DNA of 46,379 bases from Actinokineospora pegani (GCF_009745975.1 NZ_WHOL01000008.1:1-46379); one strand, 5' to 3'; numbered from the stretch's first letter, positions 8,674 through 16,139 are shown. The notes: generated by a model not told the origin, from the letters alone. Program-made: numbers and translations.

Positions 8674-9302
8674 GACCGCTCCACCGCCAGCTTGTGGTTG
8701 TCCTCGCCGCCCACCCGCACGGCGGCGGCGTGGTCGGCCTCGGTGAGGACCGCCCGGTCGGCCTCGGGGACCAGGTGGACCCTGCCCTGCTTGAGCATCG
8801 CCACGAGCACCGCGTCGACGTCGGCCTTGGCGGCGCCGTCGAGCAACGGGCGCAGCTCGGCGAGCCGGACCCACGTGCCCCTCCCGGCCAGCGTGGTGTG
8901 CGCGGCGACGATGGCCCGGTCGAGGTCGGCCGGGTCGACCTCGGGCCGGAACACCTCGGAGAGGGCGAGCCGCTCCCGGCGCAGGTGCCGGTCCAACCCG
9001 GCCAGCAGCAGGTAGAGGGTGGGGCCGAAGTGGCTGCGGGGCCGGGGCGGCGGCGGCTCGCCCTGGCCCATCTCCTCGACGCACCACCGCAGTCCCGGCT
9101 CGGTGATCTTGTGCGCGTAGGGCCTGCCGACCTTGGCGACCTGCTTGCTCTCGACCAGGCCCGCGGAGTTGAGCAGCTTGCGGTCGTCGCCGTCGAGGGT
9201 GAACCCGACCAGCTCGCGCAGCTCCGGGTTCGTCACCTCCCGCGCCAGCGCCATGAGCACCAGCAACGCGGCGCTCTGCTTGTGGGTCAAGCGGTCTGCC
9301 AT
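8670..9302 (-). CDS. Winged-helix-like protein of TIR/KGGVGR operon, function unknown
   Basis: The 210-residue protein shows two winged-helix-like halves joined by a proline-rich linker (PPPPRPR near residues 83-89). Residues about 5-78 contain HKQSAALLVLMALAREVTN, a helix-turn-helix-like run and a GR-PYAHKIT wing. Residues about 138-205 form a second helix-helix-wing pattern ending in strand-like VRVGGEDNHKLAV. No enzyme motif is visible. Starts and stops overlap both neighbours by 4 nt (ATGA at 9302, GTGA at 8670), so it is made with the KGGVGR ATPase and the HerA-like ATPase. It could bind DNA or act as an adaptor for the motor. I cannot assign a named family. Confidence 0.8.
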   Translation of the reverse strand: MADRLTHKQSAALLVLMALAREVTNPELRELVGFTLDGDDRKLLNSAGLVESKQVAKVGRPYAHKITEPGLRWCVEEMGQGEPPPPRPRSHFGPTLYLLLAGLDRHLRRERLALSEVFRPEVDPADLDRAIVAAHTTLAGRGTWVRLAELRPLLDGAAKADVDAVLVAMLKQGRVHLVPEADRAVLTEADHAAAVRVGGEDNHKLAVERS

Positions 9303-10924
9303 CAGGTGTCCCTTTCCTTGGTGCGGGTGCGCAGCAGGGCGGCGGCCCCGCCCACCGCCTCGGCGAGTTCGGGGGGCGCGGCCACGCGGTATTCGTCCAC
9401 GCGCGACAACCGGGGTCTGAGCAGCACCGCGAGGTCAGCCGCAGCCCGCCGGGACATGGCGTCGTCGCCCGCGGCCAGCGCCCCGTGCAGGTCGGCGAGC
9501 ACGTCGTCGACCAGGTCCCACAGCGCGGGCCGCAACCGCGCCTCGGCGAGCTGTGCCAGCAGGCCTGCCAGGTCGACGGCCGCTTCGTCCTCCACCAGCG
9601 GGACATGGCCGCGCAGCCGGTCCGCCAGGACGGCGGCGACCTCGGCGGGCCCGCGCGCGGGACCGAGCCGCACGTGCCGGAGGTTGGCCAGGAAGCCGGG
9701 AAGGGTCTCCGGGTTGGTGTCCTGGGTCAGGACGAGGAAGACCCGGCGCTCCTGCCCGATGGTGCGGGTCATGAACAGCTCGGCCTGCGACTCCTGCCAC
9801 CGGTTGACCTTCCGGTCGATCAGCACGCACAGGTGCCTGCCCTCGACCTCGGCCCTGGCCAGGGTCGACACGTCGCCCGACAGCGACCGCGCGGCGTTGA
9901 CCCCCAACCCCCGCAGCCCTTCCACCAGCAGCCCCGCCACCGCCCTGTCGTCGTGGGCGGCGGCCACCACGACCTCGTGCGTGAACCGCTTGCCGTGCTC
10001 GCGGACGGCGGCCACGAAGGCGTCCCGGTTCTCCCCCAGCATGTTCGTCCGGTCGAAGTCGTGGGCGATGAGCGCGGCCAGCGTCTCGATGGCGTAGCTG
10101 ACCTGCCCGGGCGTCGGGGTGCGCTCGGTGATGACCGGCAGCTTCTCCCCGAAGCTCCAGTGCGCGACGTAGGGCACGGTGAACTGCCGAGAGACCACGT
10201 CGACCGACACGGTGCGGTCGAGCCACCCCCGGTAGAGGTCCCTGGTCTCGGCCAGGCACCGGGCCCGCCAGTCCTGGGAGACCCCGTACTCCTCCCGGCT
10301 GTCGAACCGGGACAGCACAGGCAGCGCCGTGAGCCGGGAGCGGTCGTAGGGCAACAGGTCCCGGGCCACCTCCGCCCGCCGGGCCACGTCCACGACCCCC
10401 TGCACGCTCTGCAGGTTCGCGGTGAACAGCAGCACGAGCCGGTCGGGGAGCTGCGCGGTGCAGATGCCGCCGATGTCGGAGATCCCGGTGCGGCTGTCGA
10501 CCAGCACGAAGTCGTACCGCTCGACCCACCGCTGCCTGCAACGCTCGAGGTAGTCGCCGAACCCCCGGTCGTAGAGCCCGGCCCAGTCGACCGCCTGCAG
10601 GCTCGCCGCGTAGTCGTCGTCGGTCCGGCCCGCGGCGAGCAGGTCGAGCGTGCGGTGGTCCGGCAGGCTCACGACGTGGTCGACCGGTGGGCGGTCCGGG
10701 TCGCGCTCGAAGTCCGCGACCAGGTCGACGACCCCGCCCGTGGGCTCCCGGTCGACGAGGTCCCGGAAGTACAGGTGCAGGCCCGGCGCCTCGAGGTCCC
10801 AGTCGACGCAGAGCACCCGGAAGCCCCAGCGGGCCAGCAGGACGGCGGTGTTGGCCATCGCGAAGCTGCGGCCCACCCCGCCCTTGTAGGAGTAGAAGGT
10901 GACCACGGTCCCCGGCACGCTCAC
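9302..10924 (-). CDS. KGGVGR-motif variant ParA/MinD-like ATPase with TIR-like C-terminal region
   Basis: The 540-residue protein opens with a deviant Walker A of the ParA/MinD class: KGGVGRS at residues 14-20, with Arg where the P-loop Lys normally sits, but the signature first Lys (K14) kept. The DWDLEAPGL motif (41-49) and FVLVDSRTG (139-147, D143) match the NCBI-style KGGVGR-motif ATPase family of actinomycetes. Residues about 316-420 look like a TIR/SEFIR-type fold: strand EVVVAAAHDD, helix, strand HLCVLID, WQESQAEL helix with E382, strand RVFLVLTQ. The last 110 residues are helical. It starts at GTG 10924 and overlaps the TIR gene stop by 4 nt. A switch or scaffold function coupled to the TIR protein is inferred. 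Confidence 0.87.
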   Translation of the reverse strand: MSVPGTVVTFYSYKGGVGRSFAMANTAVLLARWGFRVLCVDWDLEAPGLHLYFRDLVDREPTGGVVDLVADFERDPDRPPVDHVVSLPDHRTLDLLAAGRTDDDYAASLQAVDWAGLYDRGFGDYLERCRQRWVERYDFVLVDSRTGISDIGGICTAQLPDRLVLLFTANLQSVQGVVDVARRAEVARDLLPYDRSRLTALPVLSRFDSREEYGVSQDWRARCLAETRDLYRGWLDRTVSVDVVSRQFTVPYVAHWSFGEKLPVITERTPTPGQVSYAIETLAALIAHDFDRTNMLGENRDAFVAAVREHGKRFTHEVVVAAAHDDRAVAGLLVEGLRGLGVNAARSLSGDVSTLARAEVEGRHLCVLIDRKVNRWQESQAELFMTRTIGQERRVFLVLTQDTNPETLPGFLANLRHVRLGPARGPAEVAAVLADRLRGHVPLVEDEAAVDLAGLLAQLAEARLRPALWDLVDDVLADLHGALAAGDDAMSRRAAADLAVLLRPRLSRVDEYRVAAPPELAEAVGGAAALLRTRTKERDT

Positions 10925-11511
10925 AACCTCGGCAGCGCGGGGACCAGCGGGTCCTCCGGCGCCGGGGTCCGGACCGGGAAGTCCGCCCGCCAGGACGGGA
11001 CCCCGGCCAACACCGCGGTCAGCTCGACGGCGAACTCCCGCAGCAGGCGCTCGAACCCCAGGTAATCAGCACTCGACTCGAAGAAGGCGCCCCCGTACGC
11101 GTATTCGCGGCAGTCCTGCGGTGTGCGCTCGTGCGCGTAGGACGGGTAGGTTTCCGAATCGCCGAAGATCACGGGGTGGATAAGGCCGTTGGGGATTTTC
11201 CGCGATGCCATTCCCAGGACCCGTTCCCGTTCCTCCATCGACTTCCACTCGGCCATGCACCACTCGTCGCGGAAGTAGTTGGGCGTGCACACCGGGATCA
11301 ACAGCCTGGCGCCCAGCAGGGCCCGCTCCAGCAACCGCGGCCACCTGTCGCCCGACCGCGTGCCTGCCGGGGTGAAGACCGCCACGTCACCGATGTTGTC
11401 CTGCAGGTACCGCTTGAGCATCGGGGCGAAGTGCCGGGTCACCCACTCGGCGACGTGCGCCGCCTTGCGGTCGAAGCTGATGAAGACGTCGTACTCGTAC
11501 ACGCTCGCCAC
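10921..11511 (-). CDS. TIR domain protein
   Basis: The 196-residue protein is essentially one TIR domain. Box 1 YDVFISFD lies at residues 7-14, the loop GTRSGDRW at about 50-57, and strand LLIPVCTPNYF at 70-80. The WCMAEW helix start places Glu88 in the position of the catalytic Glu of NAD-cleaving TIR domains (W-C-x-x-E). Bacterial TIR domains usually hydrolyse NAD or make cyclic ADP-ribose signals in immunity. The kept Glu makes enzymatic activity plausible. GTG 11511 is preceded by GAGGGGG about 4 nt upstream. It heads the four-gene minus-strand operon and shares a 160-nt divergent promoter region with the SEFIR gene. It resembles the TIR-like proteins found beside KGGVGR ATPases in actinomycetes. 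Confidence 0.92.
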   Translation of the reverse strand: MASVYEYDVFISFDRKAAHVAEWVTRHFAPMLKRYLQDNIGDVAVFTPAGTRSGDRWPRLLERALLGARLLIPVCTPNYFRDEWCMAEWKSMEERERVLGMASRKIPNGLIHPVIFGDSETYPSYAHERTPQDCREYAYGGAFFESSADYLGFERLLREFAVELTAVLAGVPSWRADFPVRTPAPEDPLVPALPRL

Positions 11512-11671
11512 CGACCCCCTCGGCCTGTCCGGTCGGGCCGAGACTAGGCGCAGCGACGGCGGCTCAGGCAGTCTCGCGGGGGCGACAAAAATACGACAAA
11601 TGCTGCGCGGCGCGCCGTCGGAGCGGTGCGCGCAAGCAAAATCGAGCGCAGTCCGACGCCGAGGGGACGCG

Positions 11672-12622
11672 ATGCCCGCACCGAAGGTCTTCTACAGCTA
11701 CTCCCACGACGACCGCCACCACTCCGCCCGGGTGCGCGGGCTCGCCGCGCACCTGGAGCGGGAGGGCGCCGAGGGCTGGCTCGACCAGTGGAAGGACCAC
11801 CACCGCACGGACTGGTCCTGGCACGCCGACCTGATGCGCGAGGCGGACTTCATCATCGCGGTCGGCTCACCGCAGTACCGCAGGCGCGTGGACCGCACCG
11901 CACCGCCCACCGAGGGCCTGGGCGCGCAGCACGAGGGCCAGATCCTGCGCGACCTGATCACCGAGGACCAGGCGGCGGCGCTGCGCAAGATCCTCCCGGT
12001 CGTGCTGCCCGGCGGGACGATCGACCACCTGCCCCGGCTGCTCAACCCCTACTCGACCACGCGGTTCGACATCCCGGAGATCTCCCCCTCCGGTCTCGCG
12101 CCGCTGATCCGCGCCATGACGGGCGTGTCGGTGCACCAGCCGCCCCCGCGCGGGGTGTGGCTGCGCGACACCGCCCCCACCGGCCTGCCGCGCGTCGCCG
12201 AGGAGCACGGCCCGGTCCTGGTCGCCGAGGAGGAGCGCTGGCTCGAGCACAACAGCCACGCCCACGCGGGCAGGACCCGCATCGCGGGCGTCGAGTACCC
12301 CGACAGCATCATCGTCCGCCCGCGCGGCCCGCTGCGGGCCCCGGCCTTCGTGGAGGTGGCGGTCACCCGCGACCGGTTCACCGCTGTGGCCGGGGTGCCC
12401 GACGACGCCACGGAGGCGTTCCAAGTGGGCAGGTTCCGCGTCCTGGTCGACGGCGCGGTCCGCTGGGAGGGCCGCGCGGGCCACGGCGGCCCTACCCACA
12501 TCGACCTCCGCGTGCGCGGCGCGAAGCGCATCCGCTTGGAGGCCGAGCGCCCACCCGCGTTGCCCGGCGCCACCGCGACCCGTCCCCCCGAGTTGGCGTG
12601 GGGCGACCCGACGCAGGTGTGA
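11672..12622 (+). CDS. SEFIR domain protein with C-terminal NPCBM-like domain
   Basis: The 316-residue protein starts with a SEFIR (TIR-related) domain: VFYSYSHDD at residues 6-14, a long helix 18-35, then W-L-D-Q-W and a strand FIIAVGSPQY near 60-69, and HEGQILRDLI near 90-99. Residues about 190-316 match the NPCBM/NEW2 carbohydrate-binding module pattern: strand RFTAVAGVPD, then FRVLVDGAVRWE, the GAKRIRLEAE strand and a terminal LAWGDP, like the usual ADWADP ending. SEFIR domains act in intracellular protein-protein signalling and in bacterial conflict proteins; NPCBM binds glycans in hydrolases. ATG 11672 follows GAGGGGA. It is divergent from the TIR gene, suggesting shared control. Confidence 0.85.
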   Translation: MPAPKVFYSYSHDDRHHSARVRGLAAHLEREGAEGWLDQWKDHHRTDWSWHADLMREADFIIAVGSPQYRRRVDRTAPPTEGLGAQHEGQILRDLITEDQAAALRKILPVVLPGGTIDHLPRLLNPYSTTRFDIPEISPSGLAPLIRAMTGVSVHQPPPRGVWLRDTAPTGLPRVAEEHGPVLVAEEERWLEHNSHAHAGRTRIAGVEYPDSIIVRPRGPLRAPAFVEVAVTRDRFTAVAGVPDDATEAFQVGRFRVLVDGAVRWEGRAGHGGPTHIDLRVRGAKRIRLEAERPPALPGATATRPPELAWGDPTQV

Positions 12623-12706
12623 GGCTCGGCCCTTGTCGCTCGCGGCGGTAACGTCCTGTGACCCACACCGATCCCCCCAGCAGGCACGGCCGAGGGGAGA
12701 CAGGCG

Positions 12707-13402
12707 ATGGGGTCCGGGGCGCGGCGGGCGGGCGACACGGTACGACAGGTTTGGAGCCTCTGGTACGTCGTGGTGCCGTTGTTCAGCCTCGGGCTGTTGG
12801 CCTTCGCGCCGTTCGTCCACGCGGCCGTCCGGCTGCGCAGGCCACGCCTGCTGGGCTGGGTCGCGGCGTTCATGGGCACCTCGGGACTGGCGTTCTACAT
12901 GGGCGGGGTGCCGGAGGGCTCGGTCAACCCGGTTCTGGACGCGGGCGCGGTGGTCATGGTGTTCGGTGGCGCCGTCGTGGCCACCGTCCTGGCGGGCGGC
13001 CTGCGGCGCGAGGTGTACGCGCTCCCCCCGATGCCCGTCGCCCCGCAGGCCCCGGCGCTGCCCGGCCAGTGGCCGCTCGACCCGGCGGTGGCGGGCGTGC
13101 TCCGGGCGCGGGCCCGCCGCGCCGAGGCCAGGCAGTTGGCCGCGGGCGACCCGCTGATGGCCCGCGAGCTGGGCATCGGCCGCCCCGACGTGACCCGCGA
13201 GTACGACGACGGCGGCCTGGTCGACCTGGCCAGCGCCCCCGCGCACACCATCGCCGAAGTGCTCGACCTGACCGCCGAGCAGGCCGAGGGCATCATCGCC
13301 GTCCGGGCCGCCGCGATGACCGTCGACGACGTCTTCTCCCTCACCGACCTCCCTGTCGACACCTGGGACCGCATCCGGGACCGCTCCATCGTCATCCGCT
13401 GA
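12707..13402 (+). CDS. Membrane protein with C-terminal helix-hairpin-helix region
   Basis: The 231-residue protein has three hydrophobic segments (about residues 17-38, 46-62, 70-90) followed by a proline-rich linker and an arginine-rich helix. From residue about 162 a helix-hairpin-helix (ComEA-like) double motif follows: LVDLASAPAHTIAEVLDL and the VDDVFSLTDLPVDTW repeat. HhH motifs bind DNA backbones or act as protein contacts. Proteins with TM segments plus HhH occur widely in actinomycetes without known function. ATG 12707 is preceded by GGGGAG about 9 nt upstream. It lies 84 nt after the SEFIR gene on the same strand and could be co-transcribed, though a separate promoter is possible. 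Confidence 0.8.
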   Translation: MGSGARRAGDTVRQVWSLWYVVVPLFSLGLLAFAPFVHAAVRLRRPRLLGWVAAFMGTSGLAFYMGGVPEGSVNPVLDAGAVVMVFGGAVVATVLAGGLRREVYALPPMPVAPQAPALPGQWPLDPAVAGVLRARARRAEARQLAAGDPLMARELGIGRPDVTREYDDGGLVDLASAPAHTIAEVLDLTAEQAEGIIAVRAAAMTVDDVFSLTDLPVDTWDRIRDRSIVIR

Positions 13403-13471
13403 CCTGACCTGATTCAGCGGCCGAGGTCCTGACAAGAGCGACGCCCGCCGCATCTATTGCAGCTTCAACTA

Positions 13472-14116
13472 TCAGCAGTGCACGGCCGCCAGGTCCGTGA
13501 AAACCGCCCGGTTGAGCCGAAAGGCCGCGTTCGCCTCGGCCACCACCCCGGCCCGCCCCTGCTCGCCCCAGGACGTCGCGCTCAGCAACTCGCGATACCG
13601 GTCTCGGAACGGCTTGACCTTCCCCACCCCGTCGAAGTCGCAGAACCGCACCCCGTCGTCCGCCAGCCCGTAGACCTCCCGCATCCGCCGCCGGATCACC
13701 TGCCCACCCGACAGGTCTCCCAGGTACCGCGTGTAGTGGTGCGCCACGAACGCCGCCTGGTCGTCGAAGCACACCTGCCGAATGCGATCCACATAGGACT
13801 CGGTGGCCGCCAGCGGCCGCAGCCCCGCACGCCACCCAGGCCCCAGCAGGAAGGCCAGATCCGCCGCCAGGGCGTCGCGCCGCAACAACCCGTCGACCAC
13901 GAACCCGCCGATCACCGGGTCCCCCCGCCACCGCTCCCCGGCGTCCTCCAACACCGCGTAGAACAGGTAGCTCTGACCCAACATCCCGGCGTAGGCCTCA
14001 ATCCCCAACCGCCCCGCTAACAGGGACTCAACGAACACTGCCCGCTCAGCGCGCTCGTGCTCCTCCCTGGTCCCCTCGCGCAGCCTGGCCGCGAAACCCT
14101 CGCCCACCGCAGTCAT
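13472..14116 (-). CDS. hmuO: Heme oxygenase (biliverdin-producing)
   Basis: The 214-residue protein matches the length and layout of bacterial HmuO. The proximal heme ligand is His20 in the EEHERAE helix, and the distal kinked helix is GDLSGGQ near residues 130-136. HHYTRYLGDL and a conserved KVKPFRDRYR stretch also fit. The enzyme opens heme to biliverdin, CO and ferrous iron in the cytoplasm, using an electron donor. I chose ATG 14116, which has AAGGA about 9 nt upstream and gives the His20 numbering of the family. An IdeR/DtxR-like half-box just upstream indicates induction by iron limitation. No heme-uptake genes are adjacent, so it acts alone here. Confidence 0.93.
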   Translation of the reverse strand: MTAVGEGFAARLREGTREEHERAERAVFVESLLAGRLGIEAYAGMLGQSYLFYAVLEDAGERWRGDPVIGGFVVDGLLRRDALAADLAFLLGPGWRAGLRPLAATESYVDRIRQVCFDDQAAFVAHHYTRYLGDLSGGQVIRRRMREVYGLADDGVRFCDFDGVGKVKPFRDRYRELLSATSWGEQGRAGVVAEANAAFRLNRAVFTDLAAVHC

Positions 14117-14130
14117 GCACACCGTCCTTA

Positions 14131-14149
14131 CAAGGGTGCCTAACCTAAC
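14131..14149 (-). promoter_or_regulatory. Iron-box (IdeR/DtxR-like) operator candidate for heme oxygenase
   Basis: Read on the minus strand the site is TTAGGTTAGGCACCCTTGT. Its first eleven bases equal the left half of the IdeR/DtxR consensus TTAGGTTAGSCTAACCTAA; the right half is degenerate. It lies 15-33 nt upstream of the ATG, where a repressor would cover the promoter. Known IdeR targets include heme oxygenase genes, so an iron-repressed promoter is expected. Confidence 0.65.
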
Positions 14150-14314
14150 CAGGCGGGCAAACCCACCCAGAACCAGGCCGATTTCCGCCACAACCCGAAC
14201 ACATGCCGTAACCACCGTGGACAATCGGCGTCGACATGTCAGCCCTTGATCCATTTGGGTTAATTGAGCACGGGTCAGCCTCGCTTCGCCGGTGGGCGGC
14301 TGTACAGATGGTCC

Positions 14315-14986
14315 GTGATCAACACACCTCCGCCGCCCCGCGGGTTCCACGCGCTCCTCGGGACGGAGCCGTGGCGGGCGCTGCTGCGCACCGGGGTGCC
14401 ACGGGAGTTCCGGCGCGGGGCGGCGCTGCTCCGCCAGGGCGCGCCGGGGACCCACGTGCTCCTGCTGCGGAGCGGCCGGGTGAAGATCATGGCGACCGAC
14501 GCCGACGGCAACGGGGTCCTGGTCGCCCTGCGCGGCCCCGGCGACCTCGTCGGGGAGTTGGCCAGGCTGCGGGGGACGCGGACAGCGACGGTGATCGCCA
14601 TCGACGCGTGCGCGGCCGTCGAGGTGGCCGCGCCGGATTTCGACCGGTTCCTCGACCGCGGGGAGCACTGGAGGCGCTTGCAGGAGTACTCGTTCACCAA
14701 GGTCACCGAGACCATGCCGTACCAGGTGCAGACGGTGCACCTCAACGCGCGCCAACGCATCGCGCGACTGGTGCTCGAACTGGTGGCGCTCGCCGATCCC
14801 GGCGATCCGCACCGCCTGACGATCCCGTTCTCGCAGGAAGCCATCGCCGAAGCGCTGGGAGTCGTGCGCAGCACCGTCAGCGAACAACTCGCCGTGCTGC
14901 GCGAGAGCGGGGCGCTGGGCGCCGGTCCGCGCCTGGTCGTCGCCGACCTGGACGACCTGGCCAAGCACGCGGGCCTGCCGAGTTGA
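14315..14986 (+). CDS. Crp/Fnr-family transcriptional regulator with intact phosphate-binding cassette
   Basis: The 223-residue protein has a cyclic-nucleotide-binding beta-roll (about residues 10-125), a dimerisation helix and a C-terminal winged HTH (FSQEAIAEALGVVRSTVSEQ, about 171-190). The phosphate-binding cassette keeps G80-E81-L82 and R89-T90, corresponding to Gly71-Glu72 and Arg82-Ser83 of E. coli CRP, so binding of a cyclic nucleotide is plausible. No Cys cluster for an FNR iron-sulfur centre is seen. The start is uncertain: GTG 14315 gives a family-like N-terminus, and an in-frame TTG at 14264 would add 17 residues. The next gene, 128 nt on, is a cyclase-like protein, making a ligand-regulator link attractive. 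It is divergent from the heme oxygenase. Confidence 0.9.
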   Translation: MINTPPPPRGFHALLGTEPWRALLRTGVPREFRRGAALLRQGAPGTHVLLLRSGRVKIMATDADGNGVLVALRGPGDLVGELARLRGTRTATVIAIDACAAVEVAAPDFDRFLDRGEHWRRLQEYSFTKVTETMPYQVQTVHLNARQRIARLVLELVALADPGDPHRLTIPFSQEAIAEALGVVRSTVSEQLAVLRESGALGAGPRLVVADLDDLAKHAGLPS

Positions 14987-15114
14987 CAGTGGGCCGCGTC
15001 ACAACCTGACTGTCCGACGCCGGACAACGATCACCACCGCGGACGACGAGCCTGGTCATGCCCGCCACGGCACACCGCCGCACACACCACCGCTTTGCGA
15101 CAGAAGGAGAACCC

Positions 15115-16020
15115 ATGCCGCTCGAGAGCGCCGACCCGGCCCCGCTGCCGCCCTACACCGCTCTCCTCGCCGTGGACGTGAAGGACTTCAGCGGCAGACA
15201 GGGCCGTGACCACGCCCGGGTCACCGAATCGATCCCGGCCATCCTCCGGCAGGCGTTCCGCCGCGCGGGGCTGGTGGACCACTGGGACGGCAACAACTTC
15301 GAGGACGGCACCGGCGACGGCTACGTGGTCGGCTTCCGCCCGCCGGTGCTGCCGTTCCTGCTCAACCCGTTCCTGCCCGCGCTGCAGGAGGAATTGGCCT
15401 ACCGCAACAAGGTCCACCCCGACGCGGACCCCGGCGCGCCGCTGCGGATGCGCGTGGCCGTGCACGTGGGCCCGATGACGGGCTCCGGCGCCAACCCCCT
15501 GAGCCGGGGCAGCGGCGCGTCGCGGGTCGAGGCGCACCGGTTGCTCGACGCCGACCCCGTGCGCGACCTGCTCTCCCGCTCCACACCGGTCACCTGCGTC
15601 GCCGCGATCGTCTCCGCCCGCGTCTTCGCCGACGCCGTCGAGAGCGGGTACACCGGCGAGGACCCGGAGCTGTACATCCCCGCGCCGGTCAAGGTGAAGA
15701 GCTACGAGGGAACCGCCTACCTGCGCGTGCCCGCCCCGTCCGGAGAGCTGCTCGCACACGGGTTCCGCGGTGCGGACCCCGACATGGACCAGCGGGAGCG
15801 GTCGTCCGCCGAGCCGGAGGTGCGGAGCATCAGCAACTCGATCGACCAGGTCCACGGCAAGGCGGTCCAGACGGACTCCTACACCGACAACCGGCAGGGC
15901 GGCACCGGCGACATCATCGGGGACCACAACCGGGTGGCGCCCGGCGCCCAGGGCACCGTGCACATGGGCGACACCTACTCCCACGGTCCCGCGCCCCGCC
16001 GTCCCAGGCGCGCACGATGA
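15115..16020 (+). CDS. Nucleotidyl cyclase-like protein with two C-terminal RHIM/amyloid-like motifs
   Basis: The 301-residue protein begins with a class III nucleotidyl cyclase-like domain (about 12-200). Asp21 in LAVDVKDFS and Asp68 in GTGDGYVVGF fit the two metal-binding aspartates, and MRVAVHVGPM is the central strand. The usual base-recognising Lys and the transition-state Asn are not evident (FEDGTGD, VEAHRLL), so activity may be altered or lost. The C-terminus carries two Gly/Asn-rich motifs: NSIDQVHGKAVQTDSY (241-256) and the block at 262-288 ending GTVHMGDTY. These resemble bacterial RHIM-like amyloid signalling motifs. ATG 15115 is preceded by AAGGAG 5 nt upstream. The gene overlaps the NTPase gene by 4 nt. 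It is probably the effector of this unit (inference). Confidence 0.87.
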   Translation: MPLESADPAPLPPYTALLAVDVKDFSGRQGRDHARVTESIPAILRQAFRRAGLVDHWDGNNFEDGTGDGYVVGFRPPVLPFLLNPFLPALQEELAYRNKVHPDADPGAPLRMRVAVHVGPMTGSGANPLSRGSGASRVEAHRLLDADPVRDLLSRSTPVTCVAAIVSARVFADAVESGYTGEDPELYIPAPVKVKSYEGTAYLRVPAPSGELLAHGFRGADPDMDQRERSSAEPEVRSISNSIDQVHGKAVQTDSYTDNRQGGTGDIIGDHNRVAPGAQGTVHMGDTYSHGPAPRRPRRAR

Positions 16021-16139
16021 TCGACGAACCCACCACCACCCACCACGACCACCGCAGCGGCGGAACCGGGGAGGTCCGCGGCAACCACAACCGGGTAGCC
16101 ACGGACCCGCGGGGGACTGTGTACCAAGGCGACATCTAC
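15835..16139 (+). repeat. RHIM/BASS-like motif repeated across two adjacent genes
   Basis: Three related coding motifs lie close together: 15835-15882 and 15898-15978 at the end of the cyclase-like gene, and 16059-16139 at the start of the NTPase gene. The last two align over 27 residues without gaps, with about 16 identities: GGTG, HNRVA, GTV, GD and Y are shared. At DNA level only short identities remain (for example CACAACCGGGT), so similarity is kept at protein level. Matching motifs at an effector C-terminus and an NLR-like receptor N-terminus encoded side by side is the pattern described for bacterial amyloid signalling sequences. Confidence 0.75.

Noticed and set aside
5782-9015. A 1077-codon open frame antisense to the HerA-like and winged-helix genes
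   Set aside because: It follows from the very high third-position G/C of the true genes on the other strand. Its product is Arg/Gly/Pro/Gln/His-rich with no domain pattern.
8674-9606. N-terminal extension of the HerA-like protein to 1291 residues
   Set aside because: The extra part is a shadow of the winged-helix and KGGVGR genes and is Arg/Pro-rich. GTG 8673 with a 4-nt overlap is the better start.
9302-11511. FxsABC-type RiPP (FxSxx-COOH) system, because TIR-like and KGGVGR proteins also occur there
   Set aside because: No FxSxx precursor, no radical SAM protein and no TPR protein of that system are seen near the operon. The partners here are a winged-helix protein and a HerA-like ATPase.
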